A stretch of 64,000 bases of DNA from Phalacrocorax aristotelis. Taxonomy: Eukaryota; Chordata; Aves; Suliformes; Phalacrocoracidae. How positions within the stretch are numbered: position 1 is the stretch's first letter; the number at the start of each line of letters is the position of its first letter. A model generated the notes under the pieces. That model did no database searches. It was not told where the DNA came from and was given only the letters and a program-made list of their open reading frames with translations. Location of the stretch: the NCBI RefSeq assembly GCF_949628215.1, contig NC_134277.1:1302001-1366000 (forward strand), written 5' to 3'. Shown piece by piece: positions 11,096 to 45,779 of this stretch. A program made the translations under genes and the position numbers.

Positions 11096-14000
11096 CTGTC
11101 CAGGTGTGCTGTCGCTTATTCTCCTGGCGAATTCGCCTCTTCCCCACGCAACTCTGGCTGCCCTTCCTTGGCAGCGGAGCAGCGTGGTGAGCAGACACGC
11201 TCCAGCAGGCTCCACGGACGCTGCGTGAGTGCTTGGTTTGGGCAGAGCTCAGGCTGGAGAAGGACTGAGCAGCTGCGGCTGCGTGAGGTTCCCAGGCTGT
11301 TGGTGTGCTCTTGGTGCCGGCGGATTTTGGGGGCAGCCATCACTGCAGTACCTGTTCTCAGGCTTCCCCGGTTTGCTGGGGTCCTGCTACCTCTGTATGT
11401 AGTCAGCCACCACCTGAACCAGAGATGAGTCTGGTGTGTTGGCGTGAGATGATTGCCTTTTCTCATGTGCCCCTGCGTTCTGGCTGGGAGATGGGAGTAT
11501 GAGACGGTAACCGTGTCATGGTCAGCTCTTCCCATCCCGCTGCAGGCAGTTTGGTTTTTCAGTTCTCCCACAGATGTCTGGGCTATGCAGAGCTGTTTCT
11601 TCTCGTGGTTTGTACCCACCACGGGTTGGCTTTGGTAGGAGCCAGGGTGTTACATAGTCACTTACCATGTGCATATGTCCAAAAACGTGCTCTCCAAATG
11701 CGGTGCTAAGAAAGGAGGGAGATTCCCCTGTGTCAGAGCATCTGCGAGGCCCAGTGAAAGGCAATGGCTCCCGCTGTGTGCAAGCTGGCAGATCCCGACG
11801 GCCTTGCTCAGAAGCAGGGCTGGGAAGCCTGGGTTGCCTGCAGTTTGGATCAGTGATTTCGCACAGACATTCGCTGGGAAGGACATCTGCATCCCAAAAC
11901 ACGGCCCACCATGCTTGTGGGGCTGTATAGGTGCTCGGCGTTGTTGCCATCTCCCAAGGAGAACTTGGGAGCTGATGTCTTTCAAACGGCATGTCTCCAT
12001 CCTGGTGCTTCTGGTTGATACAAGCTAGCCTGCACTTTTTGGCCTCGTTACTGGTAGTGATTGTTCAAGAGGAAGGAACTGAGGCTGTCCAGCAAAACAG
12101 CATGCAGTGTTTGGTTCTGAAAACCAACCTGACTGAGAGTCTTCTGGCTCCAGACCTGCTCCGGGGGTGGGGGCAGCTCTGGGAAAGGCAGCCGCAGGGT
12201 GCTCCCAGGACAGCTGCATTCCTGCGTACACGGCAGCTGACCGCCCATTGATGGAGAGTGGTGAATTATGTCTTTACCAGCAGGGATTTCACAGGCAGTC
12301 AGCTTAACCAGGCTCATTGGCTCTCACCTCCCCTCAAGAACCAGTTGGTTTCTCGGAACTGAGGAGTTTCCCACCAGCTGGAGATGGGTACCCGTCCAGC
12401 CTGCGCCATGCAGCCCAGGGGCCACGTCTTGGGGTCCAGAGCAGCCGCGGCTGCCCCGTGCACATGGCTTTTGGGGAGGCTTTGAGACGTGCTCTGGCTG
12501 AAAACCAACAGAGTACTTGAGAGTCAGTACACTAAGGTGACTTCCAGTAATTCTAATTTTTGTTTGGAATAAATGACAATCAGTTGGCAACGAGTACCTT
12601 AAAGTTTTGGTTAATGGCTGATGGTCACCGATGACTCTTTGGGATGTGGTTTGGCGGATGGTGAATAGCATTAATTTGCAGTGTGCTGTTGGCCTACTGC
12701 AGTACAAGAGAAAACTGGGTTTGCTTCGTGCCAGGGTGTCCCCACTAGGGATCCTGGGCTGACGTCCGTCACCACCTTATGCCATACGGCCAGCAGTCTG
12801 TGCTGCAATGTGGCGTGGAGGTGGTGTCCCTCTTCCTGTGCTGACACTTCAGAGAAAAGATCTGTGTTGTCCTTGGCCATAGAACGAGGGGGAATTCCCA
12901 AACTGCTATCTGGCTTGTGCCTTTTTAAAATTCAGCATACCCCTGTTCTCCAAAAGAACCCTGCTTCTTCCACATGGTAAGGTCCTGGTTGCAGCCACCC
13001 ATGTGCCCCAGGAGAGCAGTGCTGGGGTGGGGATGCACAGTCAGTGCTCCTCGCAAAGACATAACTGCAGGCAATCGTCTGTCCCTGCCCTTAGCTCTGC
13101 AGGGCTTCGAGGAAATCACAGCATGCAGACGGTCAGGGATCTGTCCCTTCATGTTTCTGGGAGGCAGAGGAACATGCAAGCAGTCTTAGCTGAAATGAGG
13201 TACCCAGCCAGTCTCCTGCCTTCTCTGAAAACACCTGACACTACTGCTGCAGCCTGTGCTAGTGGTGGCTTCATACACAGACAAAGAGTGTGTTGGGATA
13301 GTGCAGCTGAGAAACGATGGACTGAAGAACTGGGGCCAAGCTGTATGCACAGGTTGAGGCCCATCCGTGAGTAATTACGCTGTGCCAGAACTGAGAGCGA
13401 AGCTCGCTCCAGGCAGCAGCCACTGGTTCGGAAGCCTGCTGAATGAAATAGGTGACAACTCGGATTTCATGGGAGCTCCAAACTTCTCAGTGTTTCCTCT
13501 GCTACCAGCTCATTTTGCTGTGCACAACTTCAGGTCACCACGTCCAGCCAAGCCATCCTGACTGCAGGAGTGTAGCTGGTGTGCGGAAGCACAGGCAGAG
13601 CAGAATTTAGCTGCCATCTGACCATCCTCCTGTTGGCCACATTTTAATGTTGAATAAATACAGCGAGAGACAGCTGTTCCTTTGAGTTATTGCCAGGCAG
13701 GGTCTGAGGCTGTGAAGACGTTTTTGTGTTGCAGTCTGCTGTGTGCATTGGCCAAAGGAGGATGAACCTTCGGGACCCTTTCTCATGTTGAAACGGCACT
13801 AATCCTGGGTTGACAGCGTCAAACGCAGCAAAGAGATTAGGCCAGGACCATAATCACTGGTATCTTTGCCTGCTGGTGCACAGAGTGTATCCATCTCTGC
13901 TGCTGAAGCAGTCTCCCTTCCATGTCCTGGCCAGACTACAGACACTCAGCACCCAGGACATGTGCATCAAGGAGACATCTGGCTCCACCGGGAGCTTGCT

Positions 14001-14654
14001 CAGAAGAGGGTGTCGGATGCTGATGGTAGGAGGTAGCGCTGATGTGTCACAGCTTGATTTCTTCTGTGCTGGTCAGGTTCAAGAGAAGGAAGTAGTTCTT
14101 TCCTGAATGAAGTTGTCAGGGATGTAGGTATTTCTGTTTTACTCCTGTTAAAAAGGTATGTGACTTAGCATGTCCATACACTCTGTGTTGCTGTTACTGG
14201 CAGTCTGCGGTAGTTCAGGACAGGAGGCTGTAGGATGTGGGCAGGTAGGCTAATAGGATTAGTAGGAATGGAATGTCACCTTTTCTGTACCTGTTCTACC
14301 TTGAATTAGTTTTTTTCACGGTGGTAGTTTGTGCATGAGGATCTAGGTGAGGTCTCATATCAGCTTGTGCAGAAAGCGTGCGTTGCTTCCCGGTTACGTG
14401 AGACATTCCTCACCTTGCACACGTGGGGTCACATTCGACTTTCCAGCCTCGTTGGTGGTGTGGTTCGGTGGTGCTGTGGTGAGGCAATAGCAGAATTCCT
14501 TCTCCTCCGGTGTTCCCAGTTAGGATCCCCAGCCTAGTGCAGGCGTTCTTGTCACTGGGGTGTGATCCAAATCCCACGGAAAACAGTATATACTTTCCCA
14601 GGATTTTCTGAATCAGGTCCATTAGTTCCAGAGCACTAAATAAACTTTGTTGTG

Positions 14655-14880
14655 GTTTTGTTAGCTCCCTTCTCAAAATCATCTAGTCCAGCAGGACATT
14701 TTCATTGCCAAAATACTGGCAGTGCTTTGAATTTAATGCCACCAGCAAATTTCACCAGAACCCATGTATTATTTTGCAAAATTGCTGTTGAAAATGTTAA
14801 ATATGTCCAACGTTTTATCCCAAGATCCTCGAGTGTCTCCACAAATGTTCTCCTTCCCAACTGACAGCATCCCTTTTTGC
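14655..14880. repeat. Probable ancient interspersed repeat, family uncertain
   Basis: Words such as ATCATCTAGTCCAGCAGGAC and CAGCAAATTTCACCAGAAC followed by GCTGTTGAAAATGTTAAATA recall an old LINE-derived repeat common in turtle, crocodile and bird genomes. I cannot name the family with confidence or orient it. It is not coding. Confidence 0.4.
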
Positions 14881-16108
14881 TAACTCACCTTTCTCCCGTT
14901 CTCTGTGCATCCGCACCGTAATGAAGAATTTCCAGTTTGCTCTGATTGACACTTGAATCTACTGAAGTCGCCAGACTGCCGCACTCCAAGCTTAGAAAAA
15001 TGATGTTCTGTTTTTAGGTCATTTCCATTTACTGCCATGTCATCAGTTAGGCTTTACTTAAAAAGGCATCACGAAGCCTTGCCTGCTGGTGAGGTCACAC
15101 TAACATGTCAACACGAATCTCATTTTTTTGGGTCTTGAGGAAACAGTGATTGGGAGAGCTTTACTTGAAGGACTGTAGGCAGGGTCAGGGAGAGTTCAGT
15201 TCCTGGTGGCTTTGGCTCAGAGGCAGTTAGTATTTTACATGTAGCCTTTTATTCACCTTTCACTTTGCTTGCTTAATTTAAAGGGAACATGTCCAGCAGC
15301 TGGCAGTGGTGTCAATGCCAAAGGGATGCAATTCCTGAGGGCTCTAGCCTTGTTGGGACCACCTTGCAGATCCCTGGGACCAGCCAGAGGTGCGTAGCCG
15401 AGAGGTCTGTGAGCCAAGCACGCAGCCAGGCTGTGAGGCCGTTTCTCTGCAGTTGGATGACTCCAGGCAGCTGGTGTAAAGTGCGGGGAGCTCCTGGAGA
15501 GACTGCAGAAGCTAATAGAAGCTGTTCGCGGCAGTTGTAGCAGCACTGTTTTGTTTCAAAATGAAATTTTCAAATTGACACCGCTTCTTCATGGCACGCG
15601 CTGCTGGCAAGGCAGGCGTCGGAGGGCAGGCATTGAGGAGGCTCGTGCTGGGCGCCCACGTGGGGTCGAGTGGTCGCCTTGGGGTGCGGTGTGGGCTCTG
15701 AGTGCGTGTCAGTGGCTTTCCCAGGCATGTCTTCTGCACACACTTGACGTCCTGCGGGCCCAGTGCGGGTCGCACCGCAGCTGTGGCCGCCTGCTCTGGC
15801 AGCATGGTGTGCTCCCAGGGTGGCTGCCAGCGAGCCGAGCGGGGCTCTCAAGGCGCCTGGGGATGCTGCTCTGTGAGTCTGACCACAGCAGCCTTCCTTT
15901 CCTGCTGCCGGCACTGGTTCCCGCTGCCCAGCCTCGCTCACCACACGGTGCCACGTAACTGAGGTCTGTCGCTGCGGGCAGGTTTGGAGGGTGCCTTGGC
16001 CACGGCAGGGCGGCATGTCCCTGGCTCTGGTCCGGGCTGGGGTCACTTGGGTGTTTGTGGCAGCCCATGCTGCTCCTCGGAGATACGATGGAAGGGCACG
16101 TGCCCGCA

Positions 16109-16155
16109 GGCTGGGGCTCCTGGTGTGGCTGGGGCTCCCGGCGTGGCCGGGGTGG
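16109..16155 (+). repeat. Short 18-bp minisatellite, about 2.5 units
   Basis: Units 16109-16126 and 16127-16144 both start GGCTGGGGCTCC. A partial third unit follows. It is a GC-rich simple duplication inside the AGAP3 intron. Confidence 0.75.
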
Positions 16156-16494
16156 AAGCACAAGGGGTAAATCTGGGCACACTGGGGGCCTGCAGGACTT
16201 CCCTCTCTGCTGGAGGAGCTTCTCCCAGGCATGCTGCACTCCTGCTGGTTGCCTCCCTCCCCTCCATTGCTGTGGCGATAGACACATGCTGTGTGCGCCA
16301 CCTGGCACGGGGCCGGCAGGCACTGCCTGAGCTCTGGGGGCAGCCTGTCCCGTCCCATCCTGTCCCAGTACGGCAGTGCAGTTCCCAGGACCCAGCTCTT
16401 CCTGGTCCCGGGAGAGCAGCGTTGTCCCTGCTCCAGTGGCAGCAGGCTCCCTCCCACGAGGAGGCGAGAGGAGATGGATGCGGCAGTCAGGAGC

Positions 16495-16568
16495 GGAGCG
16501 CCAGCTAATTACCCTTCCGAGTGTGTCTTGTAAATTAAGGGCTAATTAGAGGCAAAGTCAGTGTCATG
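16495..16568. promoter_or_regulatory. Candidate noncoding element, two TAATTA sites
   Basis: TAATTA at 16506-16511 and 16543-16548 bracket a TGTAAATTAAGG word. The AT-rich block stands out sharply between two GC-rich tracts. There is no coding or repeat character. It is an enhancer candidate on motif grounds only. Confidence 0.35.
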
Positions 16569-17127
16569 GTTTTACACGTGTTTCTGTGGTGCTGAACAAG
16601 GGGAGGGAGGGGGAGCGTGCGGCAGCCAGGCTGGAGGCAGACAAGCCAGCGGCTCTGCTGCTCCTGCCCCGTGGGCTGAGGTCCTGGCAGCTCGGGGCCG
16701 CAGGGCGCCGTGGCCCTGCGAGCCCTGCGACAGCACGGCCAGGGCAGGCAGGGGCTGCAGGCAAGGCTTACGGATAGTCCCTATGCAGAGCAGCAGAGAA
16801 AGGGGAGTTTGGGTCCAGGCTGGGTACATGGAAAAGGAGGATGGGAGGCACCTGCTGTGCTGGCAATGAATGAAAGGTGCTCAAGGATGGCAGGCACACC
16901 TGGTGCAGGGTTGATAGCCCACATCACCCCTCCTTGGATCAACTTGTAGTGGGGGGAATTCGGGTTTCTTGAGCTGTTGTTTCAGGCACTCTGCAGCTTC
17001 AGGCAGCGCTCAGGCACCAGTGACATTCAAACCACATTTCTTAGGTTTTCGTGGAAACAGCAGGGGCAGAAACGTAAATTTATCTACAAAATCTGGGGCT
17101 CCACATGGGATTTTACAGGGCTCTGCT

Positions 17128-17325
17128 CTTTGTGGAGGGTGGCTGAGCACTGGAATAGGTTGCCCAGCAAGGGTATGCAGTCTCCTTCCTTAGAGACACT
17201 CAAAAACTGTGCAGACAGAGTCCAAGGCAACTGGCTCTGGGTCATCCTGCTCGAGCAGGGGTTGGACAGGTCAACTTCCAGAGGTCCCTTCCAGCCTCAG
17301 CCATGCCGGGATTCTGTGAGAGCAA
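17128..17325 (+). mobile_element. CR1 LINE fragment, 3' end
   Basis: The block GTGGCTGAGCACTGGAATAGG then TTGCCCAGCAAGG, followed later by GGTTGGACAGGTC and AGAGGTCCCTTCCAGCCTCA and ending near GGGATTCTGTGAG, follows the avian CR1 3' consensus in order. It is diverged and truncated at the 5' end, as is usual for CR1. Confidence 0.85.
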
Positions 17326-18618
17326 AATGAGGCTGGTTTTACAGAGTGAGGACACAGTCAGGTGAGCTGTCCTGGCTGTAGCAGATCCAGCTGGGGACCT
17401 GCTCCTGCAAGTCTCTGCTCTCCAGCCTGCTTCTGTGAAAGGGTCCCACTTACATGCCAGTCCTGTGAAAGAAGTTGCTCGGTTTTCCCTAGCCCAGCTC
17501 CTTGCATGGCCGCAGAGTGGTCAGTTCTGGCAGGCCTGGGGCAAGCAGATGGGTCAGGCTGTGGATGAGCACCTCATCATCTGGATGCACTGCAGCTGGA
17601 GCCATTCAATGGGCCCTGCCCTCATCCATGGCCAGAAAGGCTGGTGTGGGAGTCCCAGCTCAGCACCTGCGCCGCTGGGCGTGGAAGGAGGAAAGGTAGC
17701 TTCAGAGTAGGGAAAGGGACCTTTTGCTCATCCCCAGGCTCCCAGAGCACTTGTTCTACAGTGGCTGGAGCTGAATGCCCTAAGGGAAGGCACAGGAAAG
17801 TGCTTGTAGTGGGCAGGTGTAGGGTAATCCCTCTAGGGCAGCATCATCATCCTTAACAGATTGCCGGCAGCCTTGAACAGCAAGATTTTTGCTCCCTGTC
17901 AGAGCTTCTCTGTTTACTATTCTGGAAATTTTTGATATTCTTGTAATCCAGAAATACTTGACCCATTTTGAATCTCTGAGTGATCTTGTCTTCTGTGACA
18001 GCCTCTAGTCCCAAAAATGCACCTTTCCTGGGGGGTTCAAGGTCTGGGCTCAGCTCAAGGGGTTTCCAGCTAGCAGGAAGAGGCTCTTCCACCCCCGATC
18101 CCCACCTTACAGACATCTGTTCCCCCACTTGTCCCTTTGACATCCTCCATGCGATGTTCCATTCACTCCTAGTGCCTGCAGCATGGTTGGGTTTCTTGTT
18201 AGGGACACACAAGGGATGAAGTTAAGGAGTGAGGATAAGCACGCTGGCTATGGGCTGGGTTTGTATTTGTCCAGGTGCTTGAGGCTATAGTGAAAATGGT
18301 GAGCGGACCATGAGCTCCAGCTGCACAATCTGGCTGGAGAGGAAATCTGTGTGCCGGCTATGCATCCCAGGGTGCTACACTGAAATACATCAAGCTGGGT
18401 GTCCCTCTGAGAAGTGGTGTGTTCTGAGCAGTGCTCTTTCATCACCACCTTTGGGCAGCGATTCACTGGCATCCCTTGGGAGAGGAGAGCCAAACAGAGC
18501 CTATCCTCATGCAGGGCCACATGGGGGCATGTCACATCAGGCACAGGACAGCTTTTCCTTCTTCCACCGTGCTTCAGAGCAGCAGTTGGTCTGTGCTAAA
18601 TTCGTGCCTCTCTTGCAG

Positions 18619-40439
<21,821 letters not shown>

Positions 40440-41540
40440 CTCCTCACGGGCCCTCTGCTCACCACACAGCCACCTTCCAGCCTTGCCAGGGGACCAGGGC
40501 CACAGGAGTGGGTCTGAGAGCAGCACAGCTGGGCCAACCACTGTGCTTACCACCCCCCACCAGGTCCCCTGTTCCGGCTGAGAGGAGGCCAGCGAGCCAG
40601 CAGCCTACTCCTGCGCCGGTTGCTGTGGACTCTCCCCATGCAGCTGGAGCACGGGGCTGTGCAGACCCAGCGCTGTCAGCTTGCAAAGGGGCTCCCCCAT
40701 AGTCACTGGGGTGGGGGGGCTCCCGTACACCCAGTTCTCTTGACCGGTACAGGGGAGGAGTGGCAGTTTCTCTGTGCCACCCCCACCACCACACATATAG
40801 ATAATACAGGGGTTGGAGGCAGCTCTGGTGTGTGGCCATCCCCTACACAGCCAGTACTGGGGAGGGCAATTGCTGCACCCACTCTCCCAAACAATAGGGC
40901 AGTTCGGGCACATCCCTCCTTCCCTCCCTCCCATGTCGGCCTCACTGTGCTCCCCTGGTGCAGTGGGAGGTGGGGGGCAGCAGGAGGTGCATGCTTCTCC
41001 ACTGCACCCCTGTGCTCCTCTCTGCTTCTGGCCAGTGCAGGGAGAGCCCTGCACTGGTACCGCTCCCCACGTGCTGATGCAAAGGGAGCGTCTCTCCCAC
41101 GCAGCCCCTGGACAAAGGTCCCTCCAGCCTCCCTGGTGACCTAGAGGGGGAAGAGGATGGTCACCCTGGGATCCCCAGCTGTGTCTGTCTGTCTGTAGAG
41201 TCACTGTCCTTCCAGGTTCAAGCCCCAAAGCCATATGCAGTGTCTCCATCAGGTCATCCCCACTGGCTCCTGCTGCTGCCCAGGCGGGGCTGGTCTCCGG
41301 CTGAGCAAGAGGAGAGAGATGAGCGTCTCCCTTTGGTTTTGGGCTGAGCCTGCAGCTGAGCGCTGGAACCCCAAGGCTTTGGACGCTGCTGTGGAATGTC
41401 TCTGTTACTTGTGTATAAAATGTACATTGGAAATATTTATATGGACACTCTGTATATACTGTTTCTTTGCCATGAGTTGCCCTGTGTGTGTTACCTGCTG
41501 CCAAGGAGATAAAGGCCAATAAAGCAACCCACCTCCTGCA
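40440..41540 (+). other. AGAP3: AGAP3 3' untranslated region
   Basis: About 1.1 kb from the stop to the poly(A) region. The distal 150 bases turn AT-rich (41405-41470) and contain TGTATATA at 41451-41458, which fits the Pumilio consensus UGUANAUA. The 353-codon open frame on the opposite strand (40605-41666) has no domain and is treated as a shadow. The exact cleavage point is inferred. Confidence 0.85.
41518..41523 (+). terminator. AGAP3: AGAP3 poly(A) signal AATAAA
   Basis: The canonical hexamer AATAAA is followed by a CA-containing cleavage zone and, from about 41545, the T/GT-rich downstream tract TTTTCTGTGTG. This fits a functional poly(A) site and ends the + strand transcript. Confidence 0.9.
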
Positions 41541-42599
41541 GCCCAGCTTTTCTGTGTGCAGCCTTTTGGGCCTCCAGTGCAGCTTTTGGGCTGCTTCTTG
41601 TCCACACTGCAGGGTCCAGTGTATTTCCATCCTGGACTGACAAACATTCAGCCCACTCTCCTCCACCTCAGGTGCTGGTAACAGCAGTCCTGCACTGAAC
41701 TGGGCCCCATGGTGGACATGGCAGAGTGTAGGGATGGGGAGATGTGTCAGCCCCAGGCACTGTGGGACAATGCCAGGACACAGCCCCAGAAGGATGCCTG
41801 GCTCTGGTGGGATCAGAGCTGGGCACAGCAGAGGGGTGCTCTGGGCCAGGGACGTACTGGGTCAGAAGTGCTAGGGCTGGCTGGTCCCTGTGCACAGCAG
41901 AGTGAGTTTGAAGCTGGTGAGGTGGGGGGGAGAGGCAGAGATGGACAAGGGATAGTGGGCTGTCTTGGCAAGCAAGGCCCCGGCTGGTTTGCTGTGGCAA
42001 AAAGATGGCTGCAGAAGACTGGGGGTTATCTGGTCCCAAGGTGTAGAAGGCCTCCGTGACAGGCAGTGAGGGGATACCATCCCTGACCCCACATGCTTCC
42101 CCCAGCTTTTGGCAGAGCAAGGTCCCACTGCTGCCAGCTGTCCGCTGGCTGCACCCAAGGCCACACCACAAGTGATGGTTTGGGGCTCCGTCATCCTCCC
42201 TTGTTGTGCCTGGCTCCAGGCTTGGCACCGCACTGGGAGCGGGCACGGCTCTGGGTCCCCAAGCCTGAGTGGTGGTGGTGTAAGGAAGGGCGTTGCCAAG
42301 CCACCCCACTCACCCCCCCCAGCACCCCACCTGCCACAGGTACCCCTCAGCAGCCCCCTCCAGACCTCAGTTGCATCCTCTCTGTGCTGCTCCCATGGCA
42401 GAGGGCTGCCACACTGGTGGCTGCAGACGGTGGCCACAGCCCCTCCACCAGCCCTGTAATGCATCTCTCCGTGCCAGGTGCACGTGCCAGTACCATGGAA
42501 CCCGTCCTGGTCCAGCCCTCCCCACCTGCACCCTTGTCTGCCCCTCATCCTCCGCCCCCGCTCTGCCGCGCGGTGCACAGTGATGCCCCCACACCGGCC

Positions 42600-42900
42600 C
42601 TGGCCCGGCCTCAGCCCGGTGCTGGGTTTCGTTAATTTCCTGGCGACTGCATTAGTGGGAATGGAAGCCGAGGGACGGCAGCTCCTCTGGGGCCCATTAA
42701 TCATCCCCCTCAGACAAGCTGCCTTGATTACAAGTGGCAAGAAATTCATTAGGGCTGCGGCTCTGACAACTTTTATCTGCGCGGCTGGATCTGACTCATT
42801 AGGCAGCCAAATTAAAGCCATGATGGGCCCTGATGAAATTCACTGCTTGTTTATCTTGTGCGATCTGATACATCTGCCCATACATCATCTCCTGCGCGGG
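42600..42900. promoter_or_regulatory. Candidate conserved noncoding element between AGAP3 and GBX1
   Basis: The block holds GTTTCGTTAATTTCC, CCCATTAATCATCCCCC, TTGATTACAAGTGGC, AGAAATTCATTAGGGC, TGACTCATTAGGC, CCAAATTAAAGCCATGATGG and TGTTTATCTTGTG (forkhead-like). TAAT/ATTA cores recur at intervals over about 250 bp in otherwise G/C-rich intergenic DNA. It shows no repeat signature and no ORF support. It lies about 7 kb 3' of GBX1, a natural enhancer position. Confidence 0.48.
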
Positions 42901-45779
42901 ATCCCGCCCTGCCCAGCCCCGGTGCCTCCCTTCCCATCCCAGCCCTGCCCTGACCTGCCAGGGTGCCCCTGGCCTGCAGCACAGCATGGACCCAGCTCCA
43001 GAGCCAACCCAGGGCCAGGGTCTCCAGCCAAACCCCTTGCCTGCACCTGCACTCTGCCTTCAGGGCCGGTGCAAGGGTCGGGGCTGGGAGCCATGGCCGT
43101 GCCAATAGGATCCGCATGAGGACAGCCCTGGGGCCACATGGCCCTGGGCAGCCTCTCCTGCACCACGCGGTACCCGTGGGGTTGTGCAGCCCCTCTTGGG
43201 GCACCCACAGCCCTGGAGACACCCTGCTGGTGGTGGCACCGCTGCCAGCGCACAGCCCTGTGGAGACAGGCCCAGTGCCCTACTGTTGCCCACATCTTGC
43301 AAATGGGTGCAGGGCATCCAGGGGCTGCCCCCGCCTGCACCCAGGGGAAGGGAGCACCTTCCGCATGTGCTCAGACGTGGTCCCGAAGAGCCAAGGCATC
43401 CTTTTCTCGAGCTCATGAATGGGCAGACAAGGCCGTCCTGGTCTGCTGGCACCACAGTGGCCCTCCTTTCTTTAAGGGAGGCCAGTCCTACCCCCTACCA
43501 GAGTGCTGCCCCAGTGCTTGTGCTTGCCATGGGGAAAGCCTCCGGGCTGCATCATGCTGTTCCTGTCCCAAGCAGGAAGGTGTTTGCGCTGAGCAACAGC
43601 ATCCCGGTTACGAAAACTAGCATGCCCCCATCGGCAGCAGGGCCAGGACACAGCGGCAGCACTCCAGTCCTGCCCTGCCTGGCTCCAGCCCTGCATTGTG
43701 CCACTGTTTGAGCGCATCTCAGCGCCAAGGTGGCCTGCATGGCTTCATAGGGTCCTGGGCCAGGACAGGCTGCGGCAGGAGCAGCTGTGTCCATGTTCAG
43801 GCTGGTGCCAGGGAGGGCACAGGCAGACCCTCCACGCTGCTCTGTACACCACAGGAGTGTGCCAGGGCAGCAGCACATTGGGGCTGTCCAGGTGCAGTGC
43901 AGACCCCAGCAGCAGCAGTGACCACAGCAGCTCCTTAGGAGCACCACAAGGCCCCTGCAACCACTCGCACCACTGAGCTGAAGCAGAGGCTGCAGCAGGG
44001 CAGGAGCAATGGATGTTAGATCATGCCATCAGCACATCCAGGGTGTGCAGCTCCAGGCTGGAAACCAGCCATGCCACAGATCATGCCATGCCACTTCCCA
44101 GAGAGCCTGAGCACAGCAGACCACAGCAAGGCAGGCCCCATGGGGCACAACTCACAAACAAAGCCCCATGGGCCCTCTCGCAGCCCTCGCTGAGCTGGCA
44201 CAGCCTCCTGGGGGGTACATAGGTGGGCAGCAGCCATGGCAAGGGGCAGTACTACCCCGCCCTGAGGCAGCTGGGGCCATGCACTGGGTATATGCAGAGG
44301 TTCTTTTACAAGAGATGGGCAGAGCAAAGCTCATGGTATTGCTCTGCACTTTGGTGGTTTTAATCAGCCCTGCCTCTTTGAGAGGGCAGAGGTCTGACAC
44401 AATATCCCAGCTCTTTTGGCTTGTGCTCACCAAGATACGGCACCAATTTGCTCCACTACAGCACCTGCACCCAATGCCTATTCATGTCTCGGTATCTGGC
44501 TTGCCTGTGGATGCAGAACTGCAGCACAGATCCTTGCAAAGCCCTCTGGAGGAGACTTCAGCCTGGCAGCTGAGGACACCGGCATGAGCTTGTAGGCTCT
44601 GCAAGGTCCAGCATAGTCAGGTGAGTGGGATCCCCAGCTTGGGAAGGGTTTCAGCAGTCCTGGCTAGCTAAGGATCATCAATCACTGCAGTCTCAGGAAG
44701 TGCTTCATAACTTGCCCAGCACCTGAGTGAGCAGCAGCAGAGCAGAGTATGGCTACAGTCTCTCTCCTCTCCCAGACCCCAATTCCAGCATGCCCTTGAC
44801 AACTTCTTTCAGGTCTTGGGTCATTTTAATTTGACACTGAAGATGCACCCACCAGGAGTTTGCAGTCTACTGCCGAGGCCATCATGACCAGAGTAGCTAC
44901 TGAATCCCCTCTGCAGCTGCACCCTGAACTCTGTGTGCAGCTGTGGAGCTGGCTATAAAGGAATTGGAGGTGGTTGAGGGAAGCTCATGACCCTTCCCAG
45001 GTGCCAAGTCAGTGTGAAGGGAGATTGGGCCTCTCCTGCCCATGTGCAGTCACAGCCAACTTCTCCCCACCAGGGTATATAGGTTTGCTGCAGCGCAGGA
45101 TTCCTGCAGTGATGACACCCATGTTGCAGAGTACAATTTGCCTCAAAGGGTGTGCTCCTTTGAGCACTGACCCTCACACAGGGCTGTGCACCCTTGTTTC
45201 AGGGTGGGCATGTGCAGTGCCAGCCAAGCCCCAGACTTTGGCCCGGCACTCCTGACCAAGGCCAGGATTACGGTGAGCTGCTCCCTAAAGACAACCTGCG
45301 GGAGCACAGATTCCCCCACAGGGCAGCACAGGACAGTGCATCATTCCTCTGTCCTGCCTCAGTCTGCTCATACTGGGGTCAGAAGGCCCATCACAGCCCC
45401 CACTGCACACCTGCTTTGGAAGAAAAAGCCCAGGGTGATCTCCTGGAGACCTGCTCTGTGAGCTACTAGCAGATCAGCTAAGCATCCGAGCAAGGCCTGG
45501 AGAGGCTGGCTAATGAACAACAGTAGCACCAGCACCATGCTGTGGCCCATCAGATCATCATGCAAGCCCATTGTTAGAGAATGCTATGAAACAGCTTTGT
45601 TGCACTGAAAACCTTTTCCTGAGAGAAGACCACTGAGTGAATAAATACCCCGTGGGATGCAATCGCTACTCCTTTCCTAGCTCTATAAGAACATTTTCCT
45701 AGGTGAATGACTGGGCAGGTCTGAGTAGAGACAATTCCCTTGTAAATGGTGACACTGTCTTCATAAGGACAAAATAAGT

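Larger units (their letters stand above)
1..18618 (+). other. AGAP3: Partial upstream intron of AGAP3; no exon recognised
   Basis: No reading frame here matches the parts of AGAP3 that should lie upstream (Ras-like GTPase domain, first half of the PH domain). The first recognisable exon at 18619 starts with two bases of a split codon, so the gene must continue 5'. I infer that this stretch is intron and that earlier exons lie before the window. It contains a 70-bp tandem duplication, CA/AT microsatellites, ancient CR1 fragments and AT-rich islands listed separately. GC-rich parts (about 2100-2500, 6300-6850, 15600-16500) give long open frames on both strands, but these show no known domain. 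A species-specific alternative exon cannot be excluded. Confidence 0.6.

Noticed and set aside
10985..11428. 147-codon plus-strand open frame
   Set aside because: Its first third is the 3' end of the ancient CR1 fragment. The rest has no domain.
15570..16457. 295-codon minus-strand open frame
   Set aside because: Lies in GC-rich AGAP3 intron where three or more frames are open at once. Low-complexity Arg/Pro/Ala protein without a domain.
40605..41666. 353-codon open frame antisense to the AGAP3 3' UTR
   Set aside because: Overlaps the AGAP3 UTR and extends across its poly(A) signal. No domain; best explained as chance in GC-rich sequence.
41871..42821. 316-codon minus-strand open frame
   Set aside because: Overlaps an enhancer-like block whose AT-rich part it crosses without coding character. 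No domain or splice support.
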